Assembly (NCBI RefSeq): GCF_002288525.1 | Contig: NZ_CP023068.1 | Coordinates: forward strand, 1,922,001-1,986,000 | Length of the DNA stretch: 64,000 nucleotides | From: Sinorhizobium sojae CCBAU 05684 | Lineage (GTDB): Bacteria; Pseudomonadota; Alphaproteobacteria; Rhizobiales; Rhizobiaceae | Direction of reading: 5' to 3' | Shown: positions 1 to 9,036 of the stretch, in pieces | How positions within the stretch are numbered: position 1 is the stretch's first letter | How the letters are laid out: every line of letters starts with the position of its first letter | Made by a program: the position numbers and the translations under genes | The notes under the pieces: model-generated | What the model was told of the DNA's origin: nothing | Seen by the model: the letters and a program-made list of their open reading frames with translations, nothing else | The model's database searches: none

Positions 1-315
1 AATGACCCGATGTGCCTCGACGCGAACGGGATGGAATGGGCCAAAGCGTGGATGGACAAGACTGATCCGCCGGCCGGCAAGGTGGGCTTCGGCTATATGC
101 TGCAGGGCGGCTCGGATGCGAGCAATGCAGATCCGCATGCGAGCGAGCCGGCAACGGGCGCCGACTGGGTTGACACCGGGCCGCACGTGATGATCTTCAA
201 TGCCGGGGAGATGGTGGAAGGCTACCCGAACCAAAAGGAAAATCCGGACACGAGCCAACCTTACGTCATGTGGCCGGGCACACCTTACGAGCATCTGATG
301 ATCCCGGTGAATTAG
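1..315 (+). CDS. C-terminal part of an unrecognised protein (5' end outside window)
   Basis: The reading frame is open from base 1 to a TAG at 313-315, so only the last 104 residues are seen; an internal Met lies at position 10. The fragment has no membrane segment or signal. It contains an acidic, aromatic stretch that includes HVMIFNAGEMVEGYP and ends in HLMIPVN. I do not recognise the family. The frame reads as real coding sequence in residue use, and the overlapping +2 frame is an Arg-rich shadow. Function unknown. Confidence 0.6.
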   Translation, partial: NDPMCLDANGMEWAKAWMDKTDPPAGKVGFGYMLQGGSDASNADPHASEPATGADWVDTGPHVMIFNAGEMVEGYPNQKENPDTSQPYVMWPGTPYEHLMIPVN

Positions 316-496
316 TCGCCTCCGATGTTGACCGGTGATCCAGGAGCGTCGCCCTTCCAATCACTCGTTCCTATAGGCATCCCCACCATTAGAGCAGGTG
401 CCCCTTGCTGTGCCCTGGTCGCGGTGCTCGCAATGACGTGGACCAAAAAATGCGGAGCCGGCACATAGCGTGCATCTGTGGCGGGGCCATAGGTGA

Positions 497-1174
497 CTAA
501 GGGCGTGAGTTCGCTCCTACGTTGCGACGCGCGAAACTGGCGCCGAGCCAGTACGCCGTAGCGAAGGCGAGGACGAGGAGAAATGCCGCGATGAGGCCGT
601 AGTCCTGCGGCACGCCGATCAGAAGTGCCGCGCTGCCGCCGACGATCCCCCAGAGCGCCGGGATCACGAGGAGCCACCACGCGGTGCGCGACGATCCGAG
701 CAGTAGGACACCGATCGTGAAGATCGTCGTTGGGCACGGTGCGATGCCGAACACGGGTACCGCCGGGTAGACCTGGCCGAAAAGCCAACCGAGAATCGGA
801 TAGATCACCATCGCGTAGGCGGCGAGTGCGAGACCGACTACCGTGCGGGCATCCTTCGCGGGGCCAAGTCGAAAGTCGGGTGAGACAAAGGGAGCGACCG
901 CCAGGAGCAGTGCTTGGAGGACGAACGCCGCGCCGAAGATCCGCGCAGCCGGGTTGATGCTGGCGAAAAATGACCAATGATAGCCCACGCCATTGACGAG
1001 CCACATCAGCGCGAGGACCGCCATGATCAGTACCGTGGAGATCCGATTCCGCCAAAATAGGAAACCAAGAGCTGTTAAGCCGAGAATGTAAGCGACCGCG
1101 GGCAGCGGTGAGACGGCTGCATTGTAGTCGGCGAAGACTTGGAAGAATTGTTCCTCGGTGAACGGCACGGTCAT
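497..1174 (-). CDS. DUF6064-family integral membrane protein
   Basis: The 225-residue protein begins MTVPFTEEQFFQVFADYN and then runs through about seven hydrophobic segments, with short polar linkers such as the one around GPAKDARTV. This matches what I know of the DUF6064 family: a short amphipathic N-terminus, then a polytopic inner-membrane body. No catalytic motif is visible and the function is unknown. It is monocistronic as far as can be seen; its neighbours are a partial gene downstream and an exported protein transcribed the other way. The longer minus-strand frame at 312-1304 is a shadow of this gene. Confidence 0.7.
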   Translation of the reverse strand: MTVPFTEEQFFQVFADYNAAVSPLPAVAYILGLTALGFLFWRNRISTVLIMAVLALMWLVNGVGYHWSFFASINPAARIFGAAFVLQALLLAVAPFVSPDFRLGPAKDARTVVGLALAAYAMVIYPILGWLFGQVYPAVPVFGIAPCPTTIFTIGVLLLGSSRTAWWLLVIPALWGIVGGSAALLIGVPQDYGLIAAFLLVLAFATAYWLGASFARRNVGANSRP

Positions 1175-1458
1175 GCTCTCCGATGCGCGACACCTGAGAA
1201 TAGCCGATGTTGCGCTCGATCACGTTGAGCCAGATCATGCGAGCGGTGAAGAGTGCAGGGGAAGGCAAATCCGACCAAAGCGGTTGCCTGGCTCGTTGGC
1301 GCATTGGCAGGACTCGGATCCACAGCGGGACGTCGGCTCACAATCGTGCCCCACACGAATCCTGCTAGCAACTCGGTATGGGCCCATGCGTTTCGGGGAG
1401 AATTATCGAGGCCGCTGTGCTATGGTGTCGAAGTCGCATGCACCAAAGGGAGGGGTGA

Positions 1459-1827
1459 ATGCGTACTGTCGTTTCAGTCCTCGCGATCGAAACATTGCTG
1501 TTAACCTCTGCAGCCGCCAACGAGCCCGTGGTCTTTCACAGGGCGCACTTTCCCGACCTCACCGTCGTCAGCGTGAGCCTTGTCGGAAACGAAGCCGCGG
1601 CAAGCGTGGAATACGACTTCGATGTGTTCATTTCGCTCTCACAAACGAGCGCCGACGGAGACGTTGCGTACAGCGATCGCGGCAAACACAAGGCGTCGGT
1701 CCGGTGCAGTCCGCCGGCGGCTGTCGCCGTGAGGGGTGTCGATTACGCGATACCCACATCGGAGGCTGGCACGCCCGACTGGAAGGATGATCTCTGGAAA
1801 GCCGTCTGCAAGCCCCCCGTATCATAG
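1459..1827 (+). CDS. Small exported protein of unknown function
   Basis: The start is set by a purine-rich ribosome-binding site (GGGAGGGG) just before the ATG. The 122-residue product begins with a likely Sec signal, MRTVVSVLAIETLLLTSAAA, then NEPVVFHRAHFPDL. Two Cys residues in the second half (in VRCSPPA and KAVCKPP) could form a disulphide in the periplasm. No domain is recognised. It lies beside the copper block but on the opposite strand, so a role in metal handling is only a guess. Confidence 0.55.
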   Translation: MRTVVSVLAIETLLLTSAAANEPVVFHRAHFPDLTVVSVSLVGNEAAASVEYDFDVFISLSQTSADGDVAYSDRGKHKASVRCSPPAAVAVRGVDYAIPTSEAGTPDWKDDLWKAVCKPPVS

Positions 1828-1918
1828 TGCTGATTACAACGCCTGCTGCAGCGGTCACCTGACGAACGTGTGAGCGGAGGAGGACGCAGCTCACGAGGGC
1901 CGCGTCCTGTTGCAGGGA

Positions 1919-2203
1919 TTACTTGACCTGCGTGACGGTCAGCTTGCCGTTGACGCGCTCAGCGACGAACTCGATGTTCGCGCCTTCCTTCAGCTTCTCC
2001 AGGATGGCGTCGTCCTGGACGCGGAACACCATGGTCATCGCGGGCATGTCGAGCGACTTCAGTTCCTCGTGGATCAGCGTGACCTTCTTGGCCTTGGCGT
2101 CGAGCTTCTTGACCGTGCCCTTGGTAAACTCAGCCGCGAACGAGCCATAGGCGGTGCCGATGGCCAGAGTGGAGGCGAGGGTTAGTTTGATCAGCGTTTT
2201 CAT
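1919..2203 (-). CDS. CusF-like periplasmic copper-binding protein
   Basis: The 94-residue product starts at the ATG at 2203, preceded by AAAGGAA; the longer upstream frame is not coding. Residues 1-23 form a Sec signal ending near SFAA. The mature domain has the CusF/CusX (PF11604) pattern: KGTVKKLD, then LIHEELKSLDMPAMTMVFRV with the conserved MPAMTM copper motif, and a closing beta strand. CusF-type proteins carry Cu(I)/Ag(I) in the periplasm and hand it to efflux partners or oxidases. It is the last gene of the leftward copper block, 20 bases after the cupredoxin gene. Confidence 0.85.
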   Translation of the reverse strand: MKTLIKLTLASTLAIGTAYGSFAAEFTKGTVKKLDAKAKKVTLIHEELKSLDMPAMTMVFRVQDDAILEKLKEGANIEFVAERVNGKLTVTQVK

Positions 2204-2222
2204 GTCAGGTTCCTTTCGATCA

Positions 2223-2702
2223 TCACTTTCCGGCGACCGTGACGTCGCCGTGCATGCCGGCGTCGTAGTGACCCGGCACCAGGCAGGCGATCTTGAACGT
2301 GCCGTCATTGGTGAACTTCCATATGATTTCGCCGGATTCACCTGCCGCGAGGCGGATCGCGTTCGGGTCGTCGTGCTCCATCTCCGGGAACTTCTCCATC
2401 AGTGCCTTGTGCTCGACGATCTTGTCTTCCTGATCGAGCACGAACTCGTGCTCGAGTTCGCCCGCGTTCTTGATCGCGAAGGCGATGGTCTGGCCCTTGC
2501 GAACCTTGAAGGTCGACGGCGTGAAGATCATCTCGCCGTCCTCAGTTTCCTTCATGGTGACGCGGATCGTCTGGGTGGCGTTGGCTTTTTTGCCCGGCTC
2601 GCCGACGGCCATCGGCTCGCCGTGGCCGCCTGCGTGATTGCCGCCAGCAAATGCCGGAGTGGCGAGCGCGGCGATGAGAAGTCCGAAGAATTGAGCCTTC
2701 AT
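2223..2702 (-). CDS. Periplasmic cupredoxin-family copper protein
   Basis: The 159-residue protein has a Sec signal at residues 1-19 (MKAQFFGLLIAALATPAFA), a His/Gly-rich linker (GGNHAGGHGE), then a plastocyanin/azurin-like domain. Likely type 1 copper ligands are visible: His in GELEHEF, and Cys, His and Met in ACLVPGHYDAGMHG near the C-terminus. Such proteins bind or shuttle copper and electrons in the periplasm. The ATG at 2702 is chosen because the signal peptide starts there. It lies between the multicopper oxidase and the CusF-like gene. Confidence 0.85.
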   Translation of the reverse strand: MKAQFFGLLIAALATPAFAGGNHAGGHGEPMAVGEPGKKANATQTIRVTMKETEDGEMIFTPSTFKVRKGQTIAFAIKNAGELEHEFVLDQEDKIVEHKALMEKFPEMEHDDPNAIRLAAGESGEIIWKFTNDGTFKIACLVPGHYDAGMHGDVTVAGK

Positions 2703-2740
2703 TGTGTGGTCCTTATGTTGATTGACATAGGCATGCGGGA

Positions 2741-4090
2741 TCAGCCGTGGTTTGCATGCTTCGGGGTGATCTGGGTCTTTGCGTCCTGGGCCTTGGTCCA
2801 GTCGGGAAGCTCGCCTGTCCACTCCCACGCCTGGGTTCCGGGCGGGTTTTCGTACCAGCCGGGGTCGGCGTAATCGCCGGCCGAGATGCCTTCTCGCACC
2901 TTGACGACCGAGAACATGCCGCCCATCTCGATGGGTCCGTGCGGACCCCAGCCGGTCATCATCGGCACGGTGTTCTCGGGGATCTCCATTTCCATCTCGC
3001 CCATGTCGGCCATGCCTTTGGTGCCCATCGGCATGTATTCCGGCTGGAGCTTCTTGATCTTCTCGGCGACCTTCTCCTTGTCGACGCCGATGAAGGTCGG
3101 GATGTCATGGCCCATGGCGTTCATCGTGTGATGCGACTTGTGGCAATGGATCGCCCAATCGCCCTCGTATTTTGCGTCGAACTCATAGGCCCGCATCGCC
3201 CCGACCGGGATGTCGATGCTGACCTCCGGCCAGCGCGCCTCCGGGCGGACCCAACCGCCATCGGTGCAGGTGACCTCGAAGTCGTAGCCGTGCATGTGGA
3301 TCGGGTGGTTGGTCATGGTGAGGTTGCCGACCCGGACGCGCACCCGGTCGTTCTTCGAGACGACGAGCGGGCTGATGTCGGGAAATATGCGGCTGTTCCA
3401 GCACCACATGTTGAAGTCCGTCATCTCCATGACCTTCGGAACGTAGGAGCCCGGATCGATGTCATAGGCGTTGAGCAGGAAGACGAAGTCGCGGTCGACC
3501 GGCATGAACTTCGGGTCCTTGGGATGGACGACGAAGAAGCCCATCATCCCCATAGCCATCTGCACCATTTCGTCGGAATGCGGGTGGTACATGAACGTGC
3601 CGGATTTCACGAGGTCGAACTCGTAGACGAAGGTCTTGCCAACCGGTATGTGCGGCTGCGACAAACCGCCGACCCCGTCCATGCCTGACGGCAGGATCAT
3701 GCCGTGCCAGTGGATCGTCGTATGCTCGGGCAGCTTGTTGGTGACGAAGATGCGCACCCGGTCGCCTTCGACTGCCTCGATCGTCGGGCCCGGCGACTGG
3801 CCGTTATAGCCCCAGAGATAGGCAGTCATGCCTTCCGCCATCTCGCGCTCGACCGGCTCGGCGACGAGGTGGAATTCCTTCACGCCGTTGTTCATGCGGT
3901 AGGGGAGCGTCCAGCCGTTGAGCGTGACAACGGGATTATAGTCGGGACCGGATGTTGGCTTGACCGGCGGCTGCGTTTCGGCAGTCTCCATGACGGCCGC
4001 TTCCGGCAGGCCCATGTTGGAGGTTTTCGCCCAGGCGGCGGTCGATACCAGTGCGGCGCTCGCGCCGAGCAATTGTCTTCTGTTGAACAT
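2741..4090 (-). CDS. Tat-exported multicopper oxidase (copper oxidase, CopA/CueO type)
   Basis: The 449-residue protein begins MFNRRQLLGASAALVSTAAWA, a twin-arginine-like signal. All four copper-binding motifs of multicopper oxidases are present: HWHG near residue 130, HPH shortly after, HPIHMHG, and HCHKSHHTMNAMGH at the trinuclear/type 1 site. The family oxidises Cu(I) to less toxic Cu(II) in the periplasm. A Met-rich C-terminal third (PMGTKGMADMGEMEME) resembles copper-binding loops of copper oxidases. The start at 4090 has GAAAGGAACG upstream; an alternative ATG at 4108 would overlap the upstream gene by four bases. Confidence 0.9.
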   Translation of the reverse strand: MFNRRQLLGASAALVSTAAWAKTSNMGLPEAAVMETAETQPPVKPTSGPDYNPVVTLNGWTLPYRMNNGVKEFHLVAEPVEREMAEGMTAYLWGYNGQSPGPTIEAVEGDRVRIFVTNKLPEHTTIHWHGMILPSGMDGVGGLSQPHIPVGKTFVYEFDLVKSGTFMYHPHSDEMVQMAMGMMGFFVVHPKDPKFMPVDRDFVFLLNAYDIDPGSYVPKVMEMTDFNMWCWNSRIFPDISPLVVSKNDRVRVRVGNLTMTNHPIHMHGYDFEVTCTDGGWVRPEARWPEVSIDIPVGAMRAYEFDAKYEGDWAIHCHKSHHTMNAMGHDIPTFIGVDKEKVAEKIKKLQPEYMPMGTKGMADMGEMEMEIPENTVPMMTGWGPHGPIEMGGMFSVVKVREGISAGDYADPGWYENPPGTQAWEWTGELPDWTKAQDAKTQITPKHANHG

Positions 4091-4104
4091 GGCCCGTTCC
4101 TTTC

Positions 4105-5565
4105 TCAATGACCGCCACCACCGCTATCGGCGGCTGCTGCGACTTCAGTTTCTCCGGCAACCGTACCCGCACCGCCACCGTATATGGCGGGGGCGAGGTT
4201 CGCTTCGGCCAGCCAGAAGTCACGCTTGGCGTTGACCGCGAGCAGGATCGAATTGACCTTGTCGCGGCTGTCGGCGAGCAATTCGAAGGTGTTGGTGATC
4301 ATCGCGTTGTAGGTGAGGAGGGATTCCTCCTCGATCTTGGTGCGCAATGGTACGACGCTGTTGCGGTAGTGCCGGGCGATATCGTAGTTGGCGCGGTAAG
4401 CCTGATAGGCGGAGCGTGCCTCAGAGCGGACGTTGACAGCTTTTTCCGCCAGTAGGTTCGCCGCGCGCATATAGGCGAGCTCAGCCTTGCGCATGCGTGC
4501 TTTGCCGCTGTCGAAGATCGGGATGACGAACTCCAGTTCAGCCTGTCCAGTCGTCTCCGCCTCGACATTGCCGTCCTCCTTTTCGCGTTCGGTCTCGAAG
4601 CCGGTCAGGATTTCGAGGTCGGTGACGTAGCGCGTCGCCTCTGTCAGCTTGTAGGACTTGGCCGTCGCTTCAAGGTCGAGCTTCGCTATCTGGAGGTCCA
4701 CGCGCCGTCGCAGCGCTTCCGCCTCGATCAGGTCGCGTTTCATCAACCCCTTCGGCAGGGACGGCAGGCGGTTCGGCACTTGGTAGTCGACGTCCGAACC
4801 CCAGAGCCCCATCAGCCGCGTCAGCTCCTCCTTCGCGAGCCTTGCCGTCAGCCGCGCCTTCGCCTTCTGTCCCGCCAGCTCAGCGTAGAAGACGTGCTCG
4901 CGAGCCTGTGCTCCCTTGGTCATCGCGCCGGTGTCGCCGAGCTTTTGGGCAAGCTCGGAGGCGGCATCGGCTGCCGCCTGTGCCTGATTGAGCTGGCCGA
5001 CCGTTTCCCATGCAGCGACGGCATTGATCCAGGCGCGGCGGGTGTCGGCGGCGAGCTGCAGGGTTCGCAGCGCCGCGTTCAACTGCGCTTGTCGGAAACG
5101 GGTGTCGGCGATGGCGATGTTCCGTTCCCGCGTGGCCAGCGCAAGGATGTTCGAGGCGATCATCCCCTCGACCGTTTTGAACGCTTCGAGGCCCGGCGTG
5201 CCGATTCCCGTCAGCCCCACTGAAACCGTCGGGTTGACGAGCATCGTCGACTGCCAGGCGTTAGCAGCGGAATCGCCGAGATCTGCATAGGCCGCCTGCA
5301 GCCCTTTGTTGTTGAGGAGCGCCACCTGCACGGCGGTTTCGACGTCCATGCTCTTCTTCGCCATCAGCGTCTTGACGCGATCGGAGACGACCTGCGCCTG
5401 TTGCCGGTTCTGGACCCAGACGGTTTGCTTGCCCGTCACCTCGGCGGTCTTGCCCGTGACCGAGGAGAAGCCGGCATTCGTCGCGGCATATTCGGACGCG
5501 GACACACAGGCGCCGAGCAACAGCGGAAGCGTGATCATCGTGACCAGTTTCAGTTTGCCTCTCAT
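4105..5565 (-). CDS. TolC-family outer-membrane efflux lipoprotein
   Basis: The 486-residue protein has a lipoprotein signal ending LLLGAC (Cys at about 20) and long alpha-helical heptad-rich repeats typical of the outer-membrane efflux family (PF02321), for example KSMDVETAVQVALLNNKGLQ and the C-terminal NAMITNTFELLADSRDKV. It would form the outer-membrane tunnel of a tripartite or copper-export pathway. No RND pump or membrane-fusion gene is seen nearby, so its inner-membrane partner is unknown. Its start overlaps the stop of the small lipoprotein gene by four bases, which implies translational coupling. Confidence 0.85.
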   Translation of the reverse strand: MRGKLKLVTMITLPLLLGACVSASEYAATNAGFSSVTGKTAEVTGKQTVWVQNRQQAQVVSDRVKTLMAKKSMDVETAVQVALLNNKGLQAAYADLGDSAANAWQSTMLVNPTVSVGLTGIGTPGLEAFKTVEGMIASNILALATRERNIAIADTRFRQAQLNAALRTLQLAADTRRAWINAVAAWETVGQLNQAQAAADAASELAQKLGDTGAMTKGAQAREHVFYAELAGQKAKARLTARLAKEELTRLMGLWGSDVDYQVPNRLPSLPKGLMKRDLIEAEALRRRVDLQIAKLDLEATAKSYKLTEATRYVTDLEILTGFETEREKEDGNVEAETTGQAELEFVIPIFDSGKARMRKAELAYMRAANLLAEKAVNVRSEARSAYQAYRANYDIARHYRNSVVPLRTKIEEESLLTYNAMITNTFELLADSRDKVNSILLAVNAKRDFWLAEANLAPAIYGGGAGTVAGETEVAAAADSGGGGH

Positions 5566-5789
5566 GACGCGTCTCCTTCTCGGACCTGCGCGTCATTCCG
5601 GTTTCGCCATGGCCTGGGATCGACCGGGACGCGATGGGTGTAGTCCGAGACCGGACTTGTATATCTGAGGGGGCGGACTTCGGCCTCGGAGGCGGCGAGA
5701 TCGCCCGAAGCAATGACGTCGGGAGGTAATGTGGCGGCACATCCGCTGGCAAACAGCGGGAGGGCAGCCACGATAAACAAAGGTCTCAT
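5562..5789 (-). CDS. Small lipoprotein of the copper cluster
   Basis: The 75-residue product begins MRPLFIVAALPLFASGCAAT, a clear lipobox (ASGC). The remainder is polar and proline-rich (TSPVSDYTHRVPVDPRPW). Four bases of overlap with the TolC-like gene suggest they are made together. I know of no assigned function; similar small lipoproteins accompany TolC and multicopper-oxidase genes in other alphaproteobacteria. Confidence 0.7.
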   Translation of the reverse strand: MRPLFIVAALPLFASGCAATLPPDVIASGDLAASEAEVRPLRYTSPVSDYTHRVPVDPRPWRNRNDAQVREGDAS

Positions 5790-5879
5790 GGTATATCCGA
5801 ATAGGAATTGCAGCGGCGCTTGCGAGCAACCACGCTCACGAAGGCACGGATTAGACCCGCAAGGACGGGTATGTCCTAC

Positions 5880-6257
5880 TCAGATATTCGGGGGGCGGTG
5901 GAGCGGCGGGAGTTCGCCCTTAGCCCGAGCGTCATCGGCGAACTTGCGGATGGAAGCCACACGTGGGCCGCCGACAGTGTCCACGACTGCGACGATGGCC
6001 ATGCTGACACAGAACCCTTTGCAGCAATCGGTCTTCACCAGCTTCTGAGAGTCGTCCGGGGAGGAATGGTGACCGCCTTGCGCATGCTCGGCTGTCGCCA
6101 TTTCGTGGTGGTCATCGGACTGAATGACGTCGGGGTTCGCCCAGACTCCGTGCATCGCGGCGGAGGCGGTCGGCAATGAGTACCCCGCCAGTGACAGGAC
6201 GATCACCAAGCGAAATAGAATCAGCATCTTTTGCAATGTGATTCGATACATACCCAT
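5880..6257 (-). CDS. Exported or membrane-anchored His/Cys-rich small protein
   Basis: The 125-residue product has an N-terminal hydrophobic segment (ILFRLVIVLSLAGYSLPTASA), then a His-rich run (DDHHEMATAEHAQGGHHSS) and a Cys cluster (DCCKGFCVSMAIV) inside a second hydrophobic patch. This layout resembles small copper-induced proteins of the DUF2946 type, but I cannot assign the family firmly. It is the first gene downstream of the MerR-type promoter at 6378-6407 and so probably heads the copper block. A second possible ATG lies two codons downstream. Confidence 0.6.
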   Translation of the reverse strand: MGMYRITLQKMLILFRLVIVLSLAGYSLPTASAAMHGVWANPDVIQSDDHHEMATAEHAQGGHHSSPDDSQKLVKTDCCKGFCVSMAIVAVVDTVGGPRVASIRKFADDARAKGELPPLHRPPNI

Positions 6258-6377
6258 GCCCCGAGGACTACCATCGGTTCCGAAGTTGTCAATTATCAGC
6301 TTCTAACCTAAATGCGATTCGCGTCTGTTATATGGCACCGTCGCAAACCGGCCTGACCAGTCCGACGCTGCCTAAAG

Positions 6378-6407
6378 GTGTAAGGGTTCCAACGGTGGCG
6401 AGGTCAA
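6378..6407 (-). promoter_or_regulatory. Copper-type MerR-family promoter (CueR/HmrR-like)
   Basis: Read on the minus strand, TTGACC is followed by a 19-base spacer and TACACC. The over-long 19-base spacer is the hallmark of MerR-activated promoters. Inside the spacer is the imperfect dyad ACCTCGCC-ACCGTT-GGAACCCT, close to known CueR/HmrR operators. It faces the gene starting at 6257 and hence the copper block. The rest of the 6258-6631 gap shows no supported gene. Confidence 0.55.
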
Positions 6408-6631
6408 GCGAGAAAAGAACCAGACGCAGAACGCGGCGCTGTCCGCCATTCCTGTCATTCCGCTGAGGCTCGATGATGGGTATGACCGCGAGCATCGGCC
6501 TTTTCCTGGTCGCATTCGGCGCGGCCACCGTTCCGCCCTTCCACTCCGAGCCTCTCTCGGTCTCGCCGCAGCGACGCTCGCAACGCGGTCGGCACGGAAT
6601 CGAGTCGAACTCGCATGACGCAAGGCGTAGG

Positions 6632-6823
6632 TCATGTGAGATCGTCCATCCGGTGATCGCGATGTCCGCCATGGCCATGGAAGAAATGCATTAATGGGCA
6701 CGCAAGCAGCAACAAATAGGGTGCGAGCCCCAATGCATGCTGCCAATGCTCTCGGAGTACGAAGAATGTGGCAATCACCGCGAGCGAGGCGGCGAACAAT
6801 GTCCATCTGCGATCCCAGGTCAT
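6632..6823 (-). CDS. DUF2933 small membrane protein
   Basis: The 63-residue protein contains two hydrophobic segments and ends in [22 protein letters not shown]. The LACPLMH...HGHGGH signature is typical of DUF2933, a family found with copper resistance genes. The His-rich tail may bind metal. Its ATG overlaps the stop of the copper ATPase gene by four bases, so the two are translationally coupled. Confidence 0.85.
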   Translation of the reverse strand: MTWDRRWTLFAASLAVIATFFVLREHWQHALGLAPYLLLLACPLMHFFHGHGGHRDHRMDDLT

Positions 6824-9036
6824 ATCCGAGCACTCCGCAACCTGAGAGCATTGCCGATCACGCTGACTGACGAGAGCGCCATGGCGGCTGCCGCGATGAT
6901 CGGCGACAGCAAAAGTCCGAGGGCGGGATAAAGCACGCCAGCCGCAACCGGGACGCCGGCGGCGTTGTAGATGAAGGCGAAGAACAGGTTTTGCCGGATG
7001 TTTCGCATCGTCGCGTGACTGAGCTGCCGCGCCCGCGCGATGCCCTGCAGGTCGCCCTTGAGCAGCGTCACGCCAGCGCTCTCGATTGCCACGTCTGTCC
7101 CCGTTCCCATGGCAATCCCGACGTCGGCGGCAGCAAGCGCTGGGGCGTCGTTGACGCCGTCGCCCGCCATGGCGACGATCCTTCCGTCTCTGCGCAGGCG
7201 CGCGACGATCTCACTCTTGTGCTCCGGCAAGACCTCTGCCGCGACCTCCGTGATACCGAGCTTCCGGGCGACGGCATTGGCGGTGGTCTGGTTATCTCCG
7301 GTGAGCATTACCACCCGCACGCCGTCCTTCACCAAAGCTTCCACTGCAGCGGGTGTCGTCGCCTTGATCGGATCGGATATTGCGAATAGTCCAGCCAGGC
7401 GACCGTCGATGGCGGCGAAGATGACTGTCGCGCCTTCACTCCGCAGTCCTTCCGCCTCTTTCGAGAGTGCCGAGACGTCCACCTGTTCCTCGGACATGAT
7501 CCGGTGACTGCCGATGATGAGGCTGCGGCCCTCAACGGTGCCGGTCACACCCTTGCCGACGGGGCTGTCGAAGTTCTCTGCCGTGGAGAGCGCCACTCCG
7601 CGTTCACTGGCCGCCTCGACGATGGCCGCCGCGAGAGGATGCTCGCTCGACCGTTCCAGCGTGCCGGCCAGCCGCAGGAGTTCGTCGTCTGAAACATCAT
7701 TCACTGCGACGATCGAGGTGACCTTCGGCTTGCCTTCGGTCAGGGTTCCCGTCTTGTCGACCACCAGCGTGTCAACTTTCTCGAAGCGTTCCAGCGCTTC
7801 TGCGTTCTTGATCAGCACGCCTACGCTTGCACCTTTGCCGACGCCGACCATGATCGACATCGGAGTCGCGAGGCCCAGCGCACAGGGGCAGGCGATGATG
7901 AGCACCGCGACTGCGGCGACGAGTCCGTGCGTAAAGCGGGGTTCTGGGCCGAACGTCATCCAAGCCACGAAGGCAATGATGGCGATCAGGATGACAGCGG
8001 GCACGAACCAGGCAGACACTTCGTCGGCGAGGCGCTGGATCGGGGCGCGAGAGCGCTGGGCCTCGGCGACCATGCGGACGATCTGCGATAGCATGGTGTC
8101 GCGGCCGACCTTTCCCGCTTCCATGACGAAGCCGCCGGTCCGGTTCATCGTGCCCCCGATCAATTTCGCGCCAACCTCCTTGGTGACCGGCATTGACTCC
8201 CCGGTGACCATCGATTCATCGACCGAGCTGCGGCCTTCGATGAGGGTACCGTCGACCGGGACCTTCTCGCCCGGACGGACACGCAGCTGGTCGCCGACGG
8301 CAACATCTTCGAGCGGCACGTCCTCCTCGGCGCCATCGGCGCCGATCCTGCGGGCGGTCTTCGGTGCCAGATCCAGGAGGGCGCGGATCGCGCCTCCGGT
8401 CTGCTCACGCGCCTGCAGTTCGAGGACCTGACCGAGCAGCACCAGCACTGTGATGACGGCCGCCGCTTCGAAGTAGATCGCAACGGCCCCCCCATTGGAT
8501 CGGAACGTTGCCGGAAACAGGCCCGGGGCCACAGTTGCCACCACGCTGTAGACCCAGGCGACTCCGGTGCCCATCGCGATAAGGGTAAACATGTTCAGAT
8601 GCCGGGTGAGGATCGACTGCCACGCCCTTTCGAAGAAGGGAGCGCCCGCCCAGAGGACGACCGGAGTCGCGAAGACAAGTTGCAGCCAGTTCGACATTTG
8701 GGGGCCTAGTAGCATGTGGAGGTTGGTGAGATGGCCGCCCATCTCCAGTGCCAGCACAGGAAGCGTCAGAACCAGCCCGATCCAGAACCGCCGTCGCATA
8801 TCGACGAGTTCCGGATTGGGACCATTTTCGGCGGATATGATCTCCGGTTCGAGCGCCATGCCGCAGATCGGGCAGTTTCCGGGACCGATCTGTCGCACCT
8901 GCGGGTGCATCGGGCAGGTGTAAACCACGCCCTGCTGCTGCGCAGTCCCATCTTCGCCGCGAGTGGGCCTCGCATGGCGATGATGGTGGCCCTGCTGGTG
9001 ATCTTCGGGTCGGTGGCGATGCTCGTGCTCGTCCAT
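6820..9036 (-). CDS. Cu(I)-exporting P1B-type ATPase with N-terminal heavy-metal-binding domain
   Basis: The 738-residue protein starts with a His-rich tail (residues 1-24), then a short heavy-metal-binding domain YTCPMHPQV...CPICGMAL (about 39-63) in place of an HMA domain. The core is complete: TGES actuator at about 278, CPC metal motif at 383-385, phosphorylated Asp in DKTGTLT at about 427, SEHPLAA in the nucleotide-binding domain, and [10 protein letters not shown]. It should pump Cu(I) or Ag(I) out of the cytoplasm. The coupled DUF2933 gene follows. No clear MerR-type promoter was found immediately upstream, although two lie elsewhere in this block. Confidence 0.95.
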   Translation of the reverse strand: MDEHEHRHRPEDHQQGHHHRHARPTRGEDGTAQQQGVVYTCPMHPQVRQIGPGNCPICGMALEPEIISAENGPNPELVDMRRRFWIGLVLTLPVLALEMGGHLTNLHMLLGPQMSNWLQLVFATPVVLWAGAPFFERAWQSILTRHLNMFTLIAMGTGVAWVYSVVATVAPGLFPATFRSNGGAVAIYFEAAAVITVLVLLGQVLELQAREQTGGAIRALLDLAPKTARRIGADGAEEDVPLEDVAVGDQLRVRPGEKVPVDGTLIEGRSSVDESMVTGESMPVTKEVGAKLIGGTMNRTGGFVMEAGKVGRDTMLSQIVRMVAEAQRSRAPIQRLADEVSAWFVPAVILIAIIAFVAWMTFGPEPRFTHGLVAAVAVLIIACPCALGLATPMSIMVGVGKGASVGVLIKNAEALERFEKVDTLVVDKTGTLTEGKPKVTSIVAVNDVSDDELLRLAGTLERSSEHPLAAAIVEAASERGVALSTAENFDSPVGKGVTGTVEGRSLIIGSHRIMSEEQVDVSALSKEAEGLRSEGATVIFAAIDGRLAGLFAISDPIKATTPAAVEALVKDGVRVVMLTGDNQTTANAVARKLGITEVAAEVLPEHKSEIVARLRRDGRIVAMAGDGVNDAPALAAADVGIAMGTGTDVAIESAGVTLLKGDLQGIARARQLSHATMRNIRQNLFFAFIYNAAGVPVAAGVLYPALGLLLSPIIAAAAMALSSVSVIGNALRLRSARI

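Noticed and set aside
312..1304. 330-codon minus-strand frame
   Set aside because: It overlaps the DUF6064 membrane protein in another frame and is Arg/Pro-rich without any recognisable domain.
2747..3688. 313-codon plus-strand frame over the multicopper oxidase
   Set aside because: The opposite strand has all four copper motifs; this frame is a His/Asp/Val-rich shadow.
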